Assembly: GCA_029547185.1 (NCBI GenBank)
Contig: JAKPPU010000212.1
Location: forward strand, 1 to 64,000
Direction of reading: 5' to 3'
Origin: Deltaproteobacteria bacterium
Lineage (GTDB): Bacteria; Desulfobacterota; Desulfomonilia; UBA1062
Length of the DNA stretch: 64,000 nucleotides
Positions 37,940-48,372 of the stretch are shown piece by piece. The stretch's first letter is position 1, and the number at the start of each line of letters is the position of its first letter. The position numbers and the translations under genes are program-made. The notes under the pieces were generated by a model. It was not told where the DNA came from. It searched no databases and worked only from the letters and a program-made list of their open reading frames with translations.

Positions 37940-38053
37940 GCCATACGCCCGGGGAGGAATGAGGAGCCCTGCCGATGCAGGACGAGGAGGGGACGCTCTT
38001 TCTGCAGATGAAAAGGCAGGGCCGGTTCAGGAAGGATGGCTGCCCGGCGGCTG

Positions 38054-39457
38054 CTATCCCAGCTTGACCTCGGCAGGCTTCTGCAGCTTCTGTTTCTTGA
38101 TCTTTTCCACGAGGGTGGTCCGGTTTACCCGGAGCAGCTTTGCGGCCCGGTTCTTGACCCAGTTGCTCCGATTGAGGGCCTGGATGATGATGCTCTTCTC
38201 GAACTCGCTCACTGCAGTGGAGAGGTCGATTCCGGACTCAGGCAGGTCTATCTGCGGGAGGGCGGACGTATCGCCGGCCGAGCCGGAAAGGATCTTCTCG
38301 GGCAGGTCGCTCAGGTCGGCCTCGGGAGAGTCGCACAGGACCAGGACGCGTTCCACGAGGTTCTCGAGCTCGCGGACGTTGCCCGGCCACTTGTACTGCA
38401 TGAGCATGTTCATGGCCTTCTTGCCGAAGCTCACCGTCTTCCCGTTCTTCTCCTGGCCGTACTTCGCCATGAAGTGTTTCACGAGAAGCGGGATGTCTTC
38501 CTTTCTATCCCTCAAGGGGGGCAGATTCAAGGGAATCACGTTGAGCCTGTAGTAGAGGTCCTCCCGGAATCTCCCCTCGGACACCTCCTGTTCAAGGTCC
38601 CTGTTGGTCGCCGCGATGATCCTCACGTCCGTCTTGATCGACTTGATCCCGCCGACCCGTTCGAATTCCCTCTCCTGAATGACCCGGAGCAGCTTGACCT
38701 GGAGGGTGGGGCTCATCTCCGAGATCTCGTCCAAGAAAATGCTGCCCCCGTTGGCAAGCTCGAAGCGGCCGATCCTGGTCCTGAACGCACCGGTGAAAGC
38801 CCCTTTTTCGTGGCCGAAGAGCTCGCTTTCGAGAAGCTCCTCAGGGATGGCGCCGCAATTGACGGGAACGAAGGGGTTCTGTGACCTCGGAGAATTGTAG
38901 TGCAGGGCCCTGGCAACGAGCTCCTTGCCCGTGCCGGATTCGCCGAGGATGAGCACGGTGGAGTCCGTCGAGGCCACCTTGTCGATCAGGCTGAAGACCT
39001 TCTGCATCCTGTCCGAGTTTCCGACGATGTTCTCGAATTTGTACTTTGCCTTGAGCTGGGCCTTCAGATAGGTGTTTTCTTCCTGCAGGGCGAGATGATC
39101 GAGCGCCTTCTTCACCACGACCTTTATTTCATCGGCCTTGAACGGCTTCGTGATATAATCGAACGCGCCTAATTTCATGGCATCTACGGCAGTCTTGACA
39201 GAGCCGTACCCCGTGAAGATGATCCCGATGCAGCTCAGGTTGTTTTCAATGAGGTATCGGATTACGCCGAGCCCGTCGAGCTCCGGCATCTGGAGATCGG
39301 TCAGGACGACATTGAAGGCGTCCTGGGAGAGCTTTGCAATGGCATCTTTGCCGTTTGAGGCGGAACTGACGTTGTAACCTTCCTGTGAAAGGATTTCCGA
39401 GAGATAATCCCTGTTTTGCCCTTCGTCATCGACAATGAGTATATTGTGAGCGCTCAT
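38054..39457 (-). CDS. NtrC-family sigma-54-dependent response regulator
   Basis: Canonical REC (ILIVDDE...VVLTDLQMPELDGL...YITKPF), GESGTGKELVARALH, FGHEKGAFTGAFRTR, C-terminal HTH. Confidence 0.94.
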   Translation of the reverse strand: MSAHNILIVDDEGQNRDYLSEILSQEGYNVSSASNGKDAIAKLSQDAFNVVLTDLQMPELDGLGVIRYLIENNLSCIGIIFTGYGSVKTAVDAMKLGAFDYITKPFKADEIKVVVKKALDHLALQEENTYLKAQLKAKYKFENIVGNSDRMQKVFSLIDKVASTDSTVLILGESGTGKELVARALHYNSPRSQNPFVPVNCGAIPEELLESELFGHEKGAFTGAFRTRIGRFELANGGSIFLDEISEMSPTLQVKLLRVIQEREFERVGGIKSIKTDVRIIAATNRDLEQEVSEGRFREDLYYRLNVIPLNLPPLRDRKEDIPLLVKHFMAKYGQEKNGKTVSFGKKAMNMLMQYKWPGNVRELENLVERVLVLCDSPEADLSDLPEKILSGSAGDTSALPQIDLPESGIDLSTAVSEFEKSIIIQALNRSNWVKNRAAKLLRVNRTTLVEKIKKQKLQKPAEVKLG

Positions 39458-39557
39458 AAAAACCTGTGAAAAACCCTATAACATCTTTCCGGGTATGCGT
39501 CAATATCTAGACGCTCATACCCGGAAAGCAAAGCGGCAAGAGGCGCAAGGCGAAGAA

Positions 39558-39842
39558 TTATCTTCTGCCTTCGTTTACACGATCTCTCATATCCTTCCCT
39601 GACTTGAAGAAGGGAAGGGTCTTCTCCTTGACCTGGATTTTCTCGCCGCTCTTGGGATTTCTGCCGATGTAGGGCTTGTAGTCTCTCATGACGAAGCTGC
39701 CGAATCCCCGGATCTCTACGCGTCTATTTTCTTTCATGGCATTGACCATGGAGTTCAGGATCGTATTCACCATGGCCTCTGCCTTTTTCGGATGGAGAGC
39801 CATGCGCATGGACAGTTCTTCTATGAGTTCTGATTTATTCAT
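39558..39842 (-). CDS. HU/IHF-family DNA-binding protein
   Basis: MNKSELIEELSMRMALHPKKAEAMVNTILNSMVNAMKENRRVEIRGFGSFVMRDYKPYIGRNPKSGEKIQVKEKTLPFFKSGKDMRDRVN. Confidence 0.93.
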   Translation of the reverse strand: MNKSELIEELSMRMALHPKKAEAMVNTILNSMVNAMKENRRVEIRGFGSFVMRDYKPYIGRNPKSGEKIQVKEKTLPFFKSGKDMRDRVNEGRR

Positions 39843-39912
39843 TGATTTCCTCCTACTGCTGGTATCCACAATTAAATATAAGGGGTTGTAGATCTATGTC
39901 AAGGTTTTTATG

Positions 39913-40629
39913 CTATTTTAATATCTTACGCAGCCTGGCGATCTCGGAAGAGCTCAGCTCCCGTACCCGGCCGGGATGAAGACCTTCGAGGGAAACCGGA
40001 CCTACAGAGATCCGTTTGATGGAAGTGACCTTCAATCCAACCGCCGATGCCATCCTCTTGATCTGGTTTTTCAAGCCCTGCCTCAGGGTGATCTTGAGGG
40101 TCGAGCCCCGTGCATGTGAGCGGATGACCTCGATCTCTGCCCTGCGGGTTATCTTCCCGTCGAGCTCGATGCCTTCCTCCATCTTTCTCACCTGATCGGG
40201 GTCCACCCTGGGGATGACCTTCACGATATAGGTTTTGGGAACGTCATGGGAAGGGTGGTGGAGGGCCTGCGCCAGGCTGCCGTCGTTTGTCAGCAGGAGC
40301 AGCCCTTCGGCGTCGAAATCGAGTCTGCCAACCGGGAACACGCCGGCGTACTTCTTCGGAACGAGGTCTTTGACACAGGGCCTGCCTTGAGGGTCGTGCA
40401 TGGTCGTGACGACGTTTCTGGGCTTATACATGGCCAGGTATACGGTCTTCTGGGGACGTATCTGCCTGCCGTCGACGGTTACCTCGTCTCTATCAGGATC
40501 GATGACATCCCCTGGCGATGCCTTCTCCCCGTTGACCGCAACATGGCCCTGGATAATGAGCTCGTCTGCCTTTCTCCGGGAGAGGCTGCCTGTCGAAGCG
40601 ATGTATTTGTTGATACGAACCTGAGGCAT
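39913..40629 (-). CDS. RsuA/RluB-family rRNA pseudouridine synthase
   Basis: S4 domain RINKYIASTGSLSRRKADELI; FPVGRLDFDAEGLLLLTNDGSLAQALHHP. Confidence 0.93.
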   Translation of the reverse strand: MPQVRINKYIASTGSLSRRKADELIIQGHVAVNGEKASPGDVIDPDRDEVTVDGRQIRPQKTVYLAMYKPRNVVTTMHDPQGRPCVKDLVPKKYAGVFPVGRLDFDAEGLLLLTNDGSLAQALHHPSHDVPKTYIVKVIPRVDPDQVRKMEEGIELDGKITRRAEIEVIRSHARGSTLKITLRQGLKNQIKRMASAVGLKVTSIKRISVGPVSLEGLHPGRVRELSSSEIARLRKILK

Positions 40630-40674
40630 GAACCGCTTTATACTGAATAATCTTCCCCGTGTCTAATCCTGGTG

Positions 40675-41154
40675 TCAGTCGAGCGGCTCTCTGCAGAGCT
40701 CGCACGATTCGAAGCAGAAGGGATCGGTATCGTCGTACACGATGAGCGCCACCTCGTTCTGAACGCCGTAGGAAAGGATACACTTGCTGCAGATGAGGCG
40801 GCCCAGGGTGTCGATGTATCCTATGATATTGCGGTCTCTCGTATCGTTCGTAATGCTGGCGCACCTGAACTCGCTGATTATGCCCAGAGTCCCGCATTTC
40901 GGGCAAACATAACCTTCCCGAGCATCCCAGAAAGTCAGGCAGCACGAGACGTTCGGACAATAATACTTTGCCACCCGCTTCCTGTTCTTCTCGAACACGG
41001 ATTCTATGACCTCGGAATAGATATTGGGAGTTCCTGCCCCTTTCTCCCGGTGATTCCGAATTCCGGTCTGTACGATTTCAGAGGGCGAGGAAGCCTCGGC
41101 GACCTCGTTTTCCATGATGTCCTCTTTCAATTTCCCATGTATTTTTTGGGCCAT
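40675..41154 (-). CDS. Hypothetical protein with multiple zinc-ribbon-like Cys motifs
   Basis: CPNVSCC, GYVCPKCGTLG, ICSKC, CFESCELC. Confidence 0.6.
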   Translation of the reverse strand: MAQKIHGKLKEDIMENEVAEASSPSEIVQTGIRNHREKGAGTPNIYSEVIESVFEKNRKRVAKYYCPNVSCCLTFWDAREGYVCPKCGTLGIISEFRCASITNDTRDRNIIGYIDTLGRLICSKCILSYGVQNEVALIVYDDTDPFCFESCELCREPLD

Positions 41155-41344
41155 CTTATCACCTCTTCGTTCACAATCATTCAATAAGGTCAGGGGTGTC
41201 TCTTTTCAATTCGATTTTACATTTCCTTGGCAGCGGCCATGAATTCATGCCGTCTAAGAAGTATTACAGGAAACTTTTTATTACTCAGAGCGTGACAAGG
41301 GAGGAAGGATTATCCCTTCCTCCCTCTTCTCCTAACGATCATTT

Positions 41345-42058
41345 TCAGACAAGTTTGAAGGGAATCCTGTCGGCAAGAGCGATTCCTTCAGAACTTATAT
41401 GGGTAGAATAGACGAGGAGCTCGACCCCTGCCGCATGTGCCTTCCGGAGCTCGCTTCCCCACTTCGGATCGATGTGGTCCGCAGGCCGGAACAGGCGTGC
41501 GTCCATCCGCTGGATCAGGATGAGCAGCACGGACCGCATGCCGGAGCCGAGGGCGGCCCGGAGCTCGACGAGGTGCCTGCGGCCGCGTTCGCTGACCGCA
41601 TCCGGGAACATGGCTACTGCCTGCTCCACATAGGTGCAGCTCTTGACCTCCACGAGGCAGGGCTGAAGATCTCTGCCACTCAAACACAGATCGATCCGCG
41701 AATGGCTGCCTGCCGGCATCTCGGTCCGTATTTCCGGATATCCTGCGAGCTCGGGAATGATGCCCTTCATGACCGCAGCCTTTGCCAGCCGGTTGGCCGT
41801 GAGGGTATTGACCACGACCGGGCCCGTCGCCGTTTCGATGACTTCCCAGGTGTAGGCGAGCTTCCGCGAGGGATTCGATGAGCGGGATATACGGACCTTT
41901 CTCCCCTGCTCGGAGCATTCGAGCATCCTGCCGGGGTTGGGGCAGTGGGCCGTAACGATTTCCCCTGAAGAGAGCTCGATGTCCGCGAGGAAGCGCTTGT
42001 AGCGCCTGATGAGCGTGCCGGAGACGAGCTCGGGCCACGTGATGAGGGGCTCCGGCAT
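41345..42058 (-). CDS. sfsA: SfsA-family protein
   Basis: ELSSGEIVTAHCPNPGRMLECSEQGRKVRISRS, RIDLCLSGRDLQPCLVEVKSCTYVEQAVAMFPDAVSERGRRHL. Confidence 0.92.
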   Translation of the reverse strand: MPEPLITWPELVSGTLIRRYKRFLADIELSSGEIVTAHCPNPGRMLECSEQGRKVRISRSSNPSRKLAYTWEVIETATGPVVVNTLTANRLAKAAVMKGIIPELAGYPEIRTEMPAGSHSRIDLCLSGRDLQPCLVEVKSCTYVEQAVAMFPDAVSERGRRHLVELRAALGSGMRSVLLILIQRMDARLFRPADHIDPKWGSELRKAHAAGVELLVYSTHISSEGIALADRIPFKLV

Positions 42059-42107
42059 GGTCTGATCTCTCCCCTGGTGCATTTTAATGCGACTGAACGA
42101 CGGCGGC

Positions 42108-43385
42108 TCAGAGCACCTCGTTCAGGCGCTTGATGGCGCAGAACTCGCCGCACATGGTGCACACGTCGTCCTTCCCGATCTCGCTCGACTCCCTCGTGCA
42201 CCGTGCCTTGTCCGGGTCGAGGCAGCACCTCATCTGGCCTTCCCAGTCGAGGTTCTTGCGGGCCTTCGCCATCTCGGTGTCACGCTCTATGGCGTACTTC
42301 ATTCCCTTGGCAAGGTCTGCCGCATGGGCGGCGATCTTCGAGGCGACCACGCCTTCGATCACGTTCTCCACGGTCGGGAGCCGCAGGTGCTCGGCGGGCG
42401 TCACGTAGCACAGGAAGTCGGCGCCGAAGTACGCCGCCAGGGCCCCGCCGATGGCGCCCGCGATATGGTCGTATCCGGCGGCGCAGTCGGTGACCAGGGG
42501 TCCGAGCACATAGAAGGGCGCGCCCTTGCACAGGGATTTCTGCAGGCGGATGTTTTCCTGCACCATGTTGAGGGGGACATGCCCCGGACCCTCGACGATC
42601 ACCTGCACCCCCTTGTCCCATGCGCGCTGGGTGAGCTCGGCGAGCGTGACGAGCTCGGTGATCTGGGCGCGGTCCGTCGCGTCGGCGGTGGCGCCCGGCC
42701 GCATCCCGTCTCCGAGCGATATGGTCACGTCATAGGCAGCGAGGATGTCGAGGATTTCATCGTAATACTCGTAGAGCGGCGACTGCCTGCCGTTCTTCTT
42801 CATCCACGATACGAGGAAGGAGCCGCCGCGGCTCACCACGTCGAGCACCCGCTTCTGCGATTCGAGGGCGGCGAGCGCCTGCAGCGTCACCCCCGAGTGG
42901 ATGGTCATGAAGTCGACCCCTTCCTCGGCCTGGTTCCTGACCGTCTTGAGGTAATCGTCGATGGTCATCTCGGTGATGTCCCTGCAGGAAGAGCTCAGCT
43001 CGAAGGCTGTCTGGTAGATGGGGACCGTGCCGATCGTAACCGGGGATTCGCTGATGATCTCCCTTCTTATATAGATGAGCTCGGAGCCCAGGGAGAGGTC
43101 CATGACCGCATCGGCCCCGCAGTGGACCGCTGCGTGGAGCTTCTCGATCTCTTCCCTGATGTCCATGTGGTAGGGAGACGAGCCGATGTTTGCATTGATC
43201 TTGGTCCTCAATCCCTTTCCAATCCCCCTGACGTCCGGGAAGGACCTCTTCGAGTTCTTCGGTATGGCAATGGTCCCTTCTGCCACCCCGCTCCTGACGT
43301 ATTCCGGATCGAGCCCCTCGTACTGAGCCACGGTGATCATTTCCGGGCTTACCGTTCCATTCAGTGCCTGCTGTCTCTGTGTCAT
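42108..43385 (-). CDS. thiC: Phosphomethylpyrimidine synthase ThiC
   Basis: NANIGSS, HCGADAVMDLSLGSELI, EGPGHVPLNMVQENI, CDPDKARCTRESSEIGKDDVCTMCGEFCAIK. Confidence 0.96.
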   Translation of the reverse strand: MTQRQQALNGTVSPEMITVAQYEGLDPEYVRSGVAEGTIAIPKNSKRSFPDVRGIGKGLRTKINANIGSSPYHMDIREEIEKLHAAVHCGADAVMDLSLGSELIYIRREIISESPVTIGTVPIYQTAFELSSSCRDITEMTIDDYLKTVRNQAEEGVDFMTIHSGVTLQALAALESQKRVLDVVSRGGSFLVSWMKKNGRQSPLYEYYDEILDILAAYDVTISLGDGMRPGATADATDRAQITELVTLAELTQRAWDKGVQVIVEGPGHVPLNMVQENIRLQKSLCKGAPFYVLGPLVTDCAAGYDHIAGAIGGALAAYFGADFLCYVTPAEHLRLPTVENVIEGVVASKIAAHAADLAKGMKYAIERDTEMAKARKNLDWEGQMRCCLDPDKARCTRESSEIGKDDVCTMCGEFCAIKRLNEVL

Positions 43386-44401
43386 AGGATTTCTTCACTC
43401 CTTGTGTGTATGGCCTGCATCTCTTCCCCGGGATCTTGAGCCGAGGCGACTGCGCCGATGCAAGCGACGTTTCTGCAGGATGACCCCGCGAGCTCTTCGA
43501 GCCTTTCCCTCGTGATTCCCCCGATGGCTACGACCGGGAGCCGCGAGAGCCTGACCGCTTCCCGCAGTGCCTCCACCCCGGTGACCTCATCGTGGTTCTC
43601 TTTGGAAAAGGGGAGATATACCGGCCCGAACCCGATGTAGTCGACAGGCTCTTCCTGTGCCCGGCCCACCTGGTCGAGGGTATGGGTGGAGAGGCCGATC
43701 ATCAGCCTGTCGCCCGCGAGCCTGCGGGCTTGCCTCGGGGGGATGTCGCCCTGGCCCAGGTGTACGCCGTCGGCGCCCGAGAGCAGTGCGATGTCCACGC
43801 GGTCATTGACGATGAAGCGCGTATCCGATCCCTCCGTGATCTTCCTCACTGCGGCGGCGCACTGCAGGAAGTATCGGGAATCGTCTCCCTTATACCGGAG
43901 CTGTATCGCGGGGATGCCCGCGGAGACGGCCATTCTTGCGAGGCTCTCATACCCTTGAGCCAGCTCGGTCATGACGAGGTAGAGGCCCTTTCGAAGCGTC
44001 CTGCGCGCCTTGATCTCAATATCGCGCTCGATCTGGTAGCATGCATACCGGATCTCCTTCATGACCTTTGATGCATCCGGGGAATCGAGCTTGAGCACCT
44101 CCTCGAGGACCCGGAGCCCCTCCTGGACACGCTTCATGTTGGACCTCAGGACGTCCCTCAGAGACGCCCTCTTTTCCTCGAGCAGGCCCTTCGAAGAGAA
44201 GCCCACGTCCGAGGCCGCGTCCCTGGCGGCGGGCAGTCCGGATGACGGAACCGCTCCGGAGATGCGGTGCCTCACATCCTTCAGCCGCTGCTGCAGGTCC
44301 GCGTCGTCGCGTAAGTAGCGGTAGACGTCCTCGATCACCCTCAGGCCCTCTGTGGCGCGGTTGAGGTTCGCGTCAATGATCCTGCCGATATCCCTTATCA
44401 T
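43382..44401 (-). CDS. thiE: ThiD2-like domain fused to thiamine-phosphate synthase ThiE
   Basis: N-terminal [24 protein letters not shown]...; C-terminal [62 protein letters not shown]. Confidence 0.9.
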   Translation of the reverse strand: MIRDIGRIIDANLNRATEGLRVIEDVYRYLRDDADLQQRLKDVRHRISGAVPSSGLPAARDAASDVGFSSKGLLEEKRASLRDVLRSNMKRVQEGLRVLEEVLKLDSPDASKVMKEIRYACYQIERDIEIKARRTLRKGLYLVMTELAQGYESLARMAVSAGIPAIQLRYKGDDSRYFLQCAAAVRKITEGSDTRFIVNDRVDIALLSGADGVHLGQGDIPPRQARRLAGDRLMIGLSTHTLDQVGRAQEEPVDYIGFGPVYLPFSKENHDEVTGVEALREAVRLSRLPVVAIGGITRERLEELAGSSCRNVACIGAVASAQDPGEEMQAIHTRSEEIL

Positions 44402-45174
44402 GCGGTGATCTTCTCCATCATCTCGTATGCGGCCTTCCTGCCCGAGAGGAACATGCCTCCGAAGACCGGCCCCATCCTGCAGCCGCCGAAGGTCTCGTTG
44501 GCGGCCATCCCCGACACGTAGAGCCCCGGGAATACCTCGCGCGTGTTCTCCACCGTATGCATCTCACCCGGTCCCGCATCCATGGAGCGCTCTCCCATTA
44601 TGCCGCCGGTTTCGGTACGCAGCCTCACGCCCATCTTTCTTGCCAGGATGTGCACTACATTGGCCGGGTGCCCCGTGGCATCGAGCACGAACTTCGAGTG
44701 CAGGGTCAGAGGGTCTACATGGAGCTTCGCCGCTTCCACCGGCGAGTAGTTGATGACCAGCCCTGCCACACGGTCTCCCTTGAACACGACGTCTTCGACC
44801 GTGACGAGGTTGAAGATCTTCAACCCTGCCCGCACCGCTCGGTGTATGAGTGTGGAGACGGCATCGATGGAGTCCGCCGTATGGTACCCCGGCTCGAAAA
44901 GCCTGAGCGGGATCCCGAGCTCGTCGAGGACGGCCGATGCCTCGTCCTGGACCACGATCTCGTTGAACATCATGCCGCCGCCCCACATGCCCCCTCCTAT
45001 GGAGAGCTTCTTCTCGAAAAGCGCGACCTTTTTCCCTGCCTTCGCCAGATAATACCCCGCAACGAGACCGGAAGGCCCTGCTCCCACAATGGCCACATCC
45101 AGCTCCAGGGCCGACAGGAGCTTTTCCATATAGGTCGTGATGATCGCTCTGCTGATGGTCACTTCATTGAGCAT
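44398..45174 (-). CDS. Thi4-family thiazole synthase
   Basis: [72 protein letters not shown]; start at 45174. Confidence 0.92.
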   Translation of the reverse strand: MLNEVTISRAIITTYMEKLLSALELDVAIVGAGPSGLVAGYYLAKAGKKVALFEKKLSIGGGMWGGGMMFNEIVVQDEASAVLDELGIPLRLFEPGYHTADSIDAVSTLIHRAVRAGLKIFNLVTVEDVVFKGDRVAGLVINYSPVEAAKLHVDPLTLHSKFVLDATGHPANVVHILARKMGVRLRTETGGIMGERSMDAGPGEMHTVENTREVFPGLYVSGMAANETFGGCRMGPVFGGMFLSGRKAAYEMMEKITA

Positions 45175-45245
45175 GTCAATCCCCCGTCCTTGATGCTTCT
45201 TTTTTAAGGGGCGGTCGCTCGTGTCGACCTCAGGCCGGCTCAATG

Positions 45246-45279
45246 AAAAAAGCCGTCCCGGGAAAAGGAGACGGCTTTT
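45246..45279 (-). terminator. Terminator hairpin between TPP aptamer and thi4
   Basis: Minus strand AAAAGCCGTCTCCTTTTCCCGGGACGGCTTTTTT. Confidence 0.85.
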
Positions 45280-45318
45280 GGAGAAGTCTTCGAGAAACAT
45301 TTCCGTGAATCCTCTCTC

Positions 45319-45392
45319 TCCCTTCGCTGGCATTACCCAGATCAGGTTCTGCGGGTATGATCTCAGGTTCGAACAATGAACCACCCCATGTA
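45319..45392 (-). ncRNA. TPP riboswitch (THI element)
   Basis: Minus strand ACATGGGGTGGTTCATTGTTCGAACCTGAGATCATACCCGCAGAACCTGATCTGGGTAATGCCAGCGAAGGGA. Confidence 0.97.
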
Positions 45393-45865
45393 AAAGAGCA
45401 TGAAGGTATATATCTTAAGGAACAACGGGCAGTCAAGGTACAATAGGGAGCAGGCAGGGCGTCACGGATGCGTTCCCGGCGCCCGAGGAATCGGCAGGGG
45501 CGGCAGGAATTCATACAGAGAATAATTAACGGATTTTAATTCTGTTCCAATCTTCTTTTAAAGGAAAGGTTTTTCAACGAAAGATTTTCACCTCGATGTT
45601 GCACAGGAAAGGCGGCAGTGTAAATTCTGCCGTCTTTCTTTTTGCCCGGATGATCCTGAATAGGCCTGGAATACGGGCTTTTAGCGGTCCCGGTATCCAT
45701 GGACCGGCAGGGAACAAGCACGTAAGAGCCGGCAGAGAGGCAACAAAAACTTGACCGTTTCCTTTCATATGGGTATATAGGGAGACTATTACCCGAGCAT
45801 ACGGGATGAGCGTAGTCGCGGTTCAAGAAATTGCAGGGCAGCCTTGACTGTAAGAGCGGGGTATT

Positions 45866-47644
45866 ATGGATTTTAAGAGGAAGGAAGATAGGGTTGGGCT
45901 GGGCGCCAAGGCAACACTCTTCATATTTTTCGTACTGATTCTGGCTGGATCGGTAGTCTTTGCCAGAGGATATATCCAGAATTCGACAGCGGGCAGGAGC
46001 ATCAAGACCCAGGCAGTGAAACCCGCCTCTCAGGCCAGGATCGCCCTCCAGGAGGCGCCGGCCAAGCAGCCGGAGCCTTTCAGAAAGATCTACACCGTAC
46101 AAAACGGGGATTCCTTCTTCGAGATCCTGAAGGCAAACGGCGTATCGGGGGGGGAAGCGCTCGCCATCGTAAAAAAAACCAGGCCTGTCTTCAATATCTC
46201 CAGGATCAAACCGGGCAACGACATCCAGTTTATTTACTCGGCCGACGGACTGAATCTCACCCAGATCCACTATGATGTCTCCGATACCGAGAGGCTCGTG
46301 ATAAGGATCTCCGAATATCGGATCACCGCAAAGAAGGTCGATATGGATGAGGCGGAGCGAATCTCGTTCCAGACCGATGCGGCGCCGGCGTCCAAAGATC
46401 ACTCCCCGGCCCAGGAAAGGGCAGGCCTGAGCGATCGGGCGCAGGGAGATGAGCAGCCCGCCGTGGAAAAGCAGGGGAATCCTCTCCCGGGCACACACCA
46501 GATCGATATCGAGATAAAAAAAGGACAGAGCCTCTCCGACATCCTCACCCAGATCGGGGTGAACAGGCAGGAGATAGCCCTTCTCATAAAGTCGTCGAAA
46601 GGGGTCTATAATCTTGCATCCTTGAGGGCTGGAAAATCCATGAGCGTATGGCTTTCCCAGGACAAGCCCGTCCGGATCAGGAAATTGACCTACGAGATCA
46701 ATGACACGAAGTATCTCGACGTATCGAGCACCCGTGACACCTTCACCGCCAAAACCCGCAAACTGGAGAGGGAGGTCCGTTACGAGGCCGCCCAGGGAAG
46801 GATCTCGAGCAGCCTCTATGAATCTGCTGTCGCCGCCGGGGTCAATCCCGAGATCGTCATCGAGCTCACGGACATATTCGCCCACGACATCAATTTCTTC
46901 TCCGATGTCCAGCCGGGAGACTCCTACGCCGTGCTCTACGAGAAGTACTATGTGAAGGACCGGTTCAAGGGCTGCGGCAGGGTCATGGCCGCGAGATTCA
47001 CCAATCAGGGCAAAGAGCACGTGGCGATCTATTTCGAGAATGAGCGCAGGGGCATCCATGGGTATTTCGACGAGAAGGGCAGGCCCATGAAGAAGATGTT
47101 CCTCCAGGCCCCCTTGAGCTATCGGCGCATATCGTCCCATTTCTCTAAGCGCCGCCTCCATCCCATTTCCAGGGTCGTGAGGCCGCACCTCGGCGTGGAT
47201 TACGCAGCCCCGACCGGAACTCCGGTCTGCTCCCTGGGCCAGGGCAAGGTGGTATTCAAAGGCTGGGACCATGGGTTCGGCAACACGATCCGCATCGGGC
47301 ATGCTGGCGGATATGTCACGCATTACGGCCATCTCTCGCGGTTCGCAAAGGGGCTCAAAGTGGGTGAGCGCGTGGATCAGGGCGACACTATCGGGTACGT
47401 CGGATCGACGGGCTATTCTACGGGTCCTCACCTGGACTTCAGGGTGAGCGTGGGCAAGAAATTCATAAACCCGCTCACCATGAAGAACGTCACCGGTCCG
47501 CCTTTGCGGGGCTCGCTCCTTGCGAACTTCAAGCGCGTCTCGGCGCTCAGGCTCGCCATGCTTGAGAGCAGGAGCCATGAGGTCGCCCAAGCCGTTCCTC
47601 CCTCCGGGAAAGATCCCGAGACGAAGCTCGCTCCAAAAGGATAG
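45866..47644 (+). CDS. M23-family metallopeptidase with two LysM/OapA-like domains
   Basis: Two IYTVQNGDSFFEILKANGV / IEIKKGQSLSDILTQIGV repeats; HLGVDYAAPTGTPVCSLGQGKVV...GHAGGYVTHYGHLS...STGYSTGPHLDFRV. Confidence 0.93.
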   Translation: MDFKRKEDRVGLGAKATLFIFFVLILAGSVVFARGYIQNSTAGRSIKTQAVKPASQARIALQEAPAKQPEPFRKIYTVQNGDSFFEILKANGVSGGEALAIVKKTRPVFNISRIKPGNDIQFIYSADGLNLTQIHYDVSDTERLVIRISEYRITAKKVDMDEAERISFQTDAAPASKDHSPAQERAGLSDRAQGDEQPAVEKQGNPLPGTHQIDIEIKKGQSLSDILTQIGVNRQEIALLIKSSKGVYNLASLRAGKSMSVWLSQDKPVRIRKLTYEINDTKYLDVSSTRDTFTAKTRKLEREVRYEAAQGRISSSLYESAVAAGVNPEIVIELTDIFAHDINFFSDVQPGDSYAVLYEKYYVKDRFKGCGRVMAARFTNQGKEHVAIYFENERRGIHGYFDEKGRPMKKMFLQAPLSYRRISSHFSKRRLHPISRVVRPHLGVDYAAPTGTPVCSLGQGKVVFKGWDHGFGNTIRIGHAGGYVTHYGHLSRFAKGLKVGERVDQGDTIGYVGSTGYSTGPHLDFRVSVGKKFINPLTMKNVTGPPLRGSLLANFKRVSALRLAMLESRSHEVAQAVPPSGKDPETKLAPKG

Positions 47645-47742
47645 CACATCCGCTGCTTCGTCGGAGATGGCCGTATAAAATCGACGGGTTTTTCCCCATG
47701 ATAAATTTTTGACACCGTCATTATCATACGGTATAAGACCGC

Positions 47743-48360
47743 ATGATGAATTTCAATATTCAAGAACTTATCCTCCTTATGGTCCCCGTGCTCTTTTCCA
47801 TTACGGTCCACGAGGTCAGTCACGGATATGCGGCATACCGGATGGGAGATCCTACGGCCAAAGCTGCCGGGAGGCTCACCCTCAATCCCGTAAAGCACAT
47901 CGACGTCATCGGCCTCCTGGTGCTCTTCCTGACGAGGATGATCGGATGGGCGAAACCCGTACCGGTGAATCCGGCTTACTTCAGGAACCCGAGGAAGGGA
48001 ATGATGTGGGTGTCTGTGGCCGGGCCCATTTCAAACCTGGCCCTTGCGTGCGTGTTCGCCGTGGTCTACAAGATGTCCGCAGGATTTCTTTCGTCTTCCT
48101 ACCTCTATCCCCTGGTCTTCATGATGGAGTTCATGATCGGCATCAACGTGGGCCTTGCGATATTCAACCTGATCCCCATACCGCCGCTCGACGGGAGCCA
48201 TATCCTCGAAGGCCTGCTTCCGGCCGATATGGCCAGGGCGTACTCCGCCATCGCCCCGTACGGGTTCGTCATCCTCCTGGTCCTGATATTCACCCGTGTT
48301 GTTGATTACCTGATTTTCCCCATCATCAACACCATCGTCAGCATCCTACTAAGCGTGTAG
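47743..48360 (+). CDS. Site-2 protease family (M50) membrane metalloprotease
   Basis: ITVHEVSHGYAAYRMGD (HExxH), FNLIPIPPLDGSHIL. Confidence 0.92.
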   Translation: MMNFNIQELILLMVPVLFSITVHEVSHGYAAYRMGDPTAKAAGRLTLNPVKHIDVIGLLVLFLTRMIGWAKPVPVNPAYFRNPRKGMMWVSVAGPISNLALACVFAVVYKMSAGFLSSSYLYPLVFMMEFMIGINVGLAIFNLIPIPPLDGSHILEGLLPADMARAYSAIAPYGFVILLVLIFTRVVDYLIFPIINTIVSILLSV

Positions 48361-48372
48361 CGAGGAATCACT

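Noticed and set aside
45536-47647. 703-aa minus-strand ORF
   Set aside because: Antisense to a convincing M23 peptidase with clear motifs; composition reflects GC-rich shadow coding.
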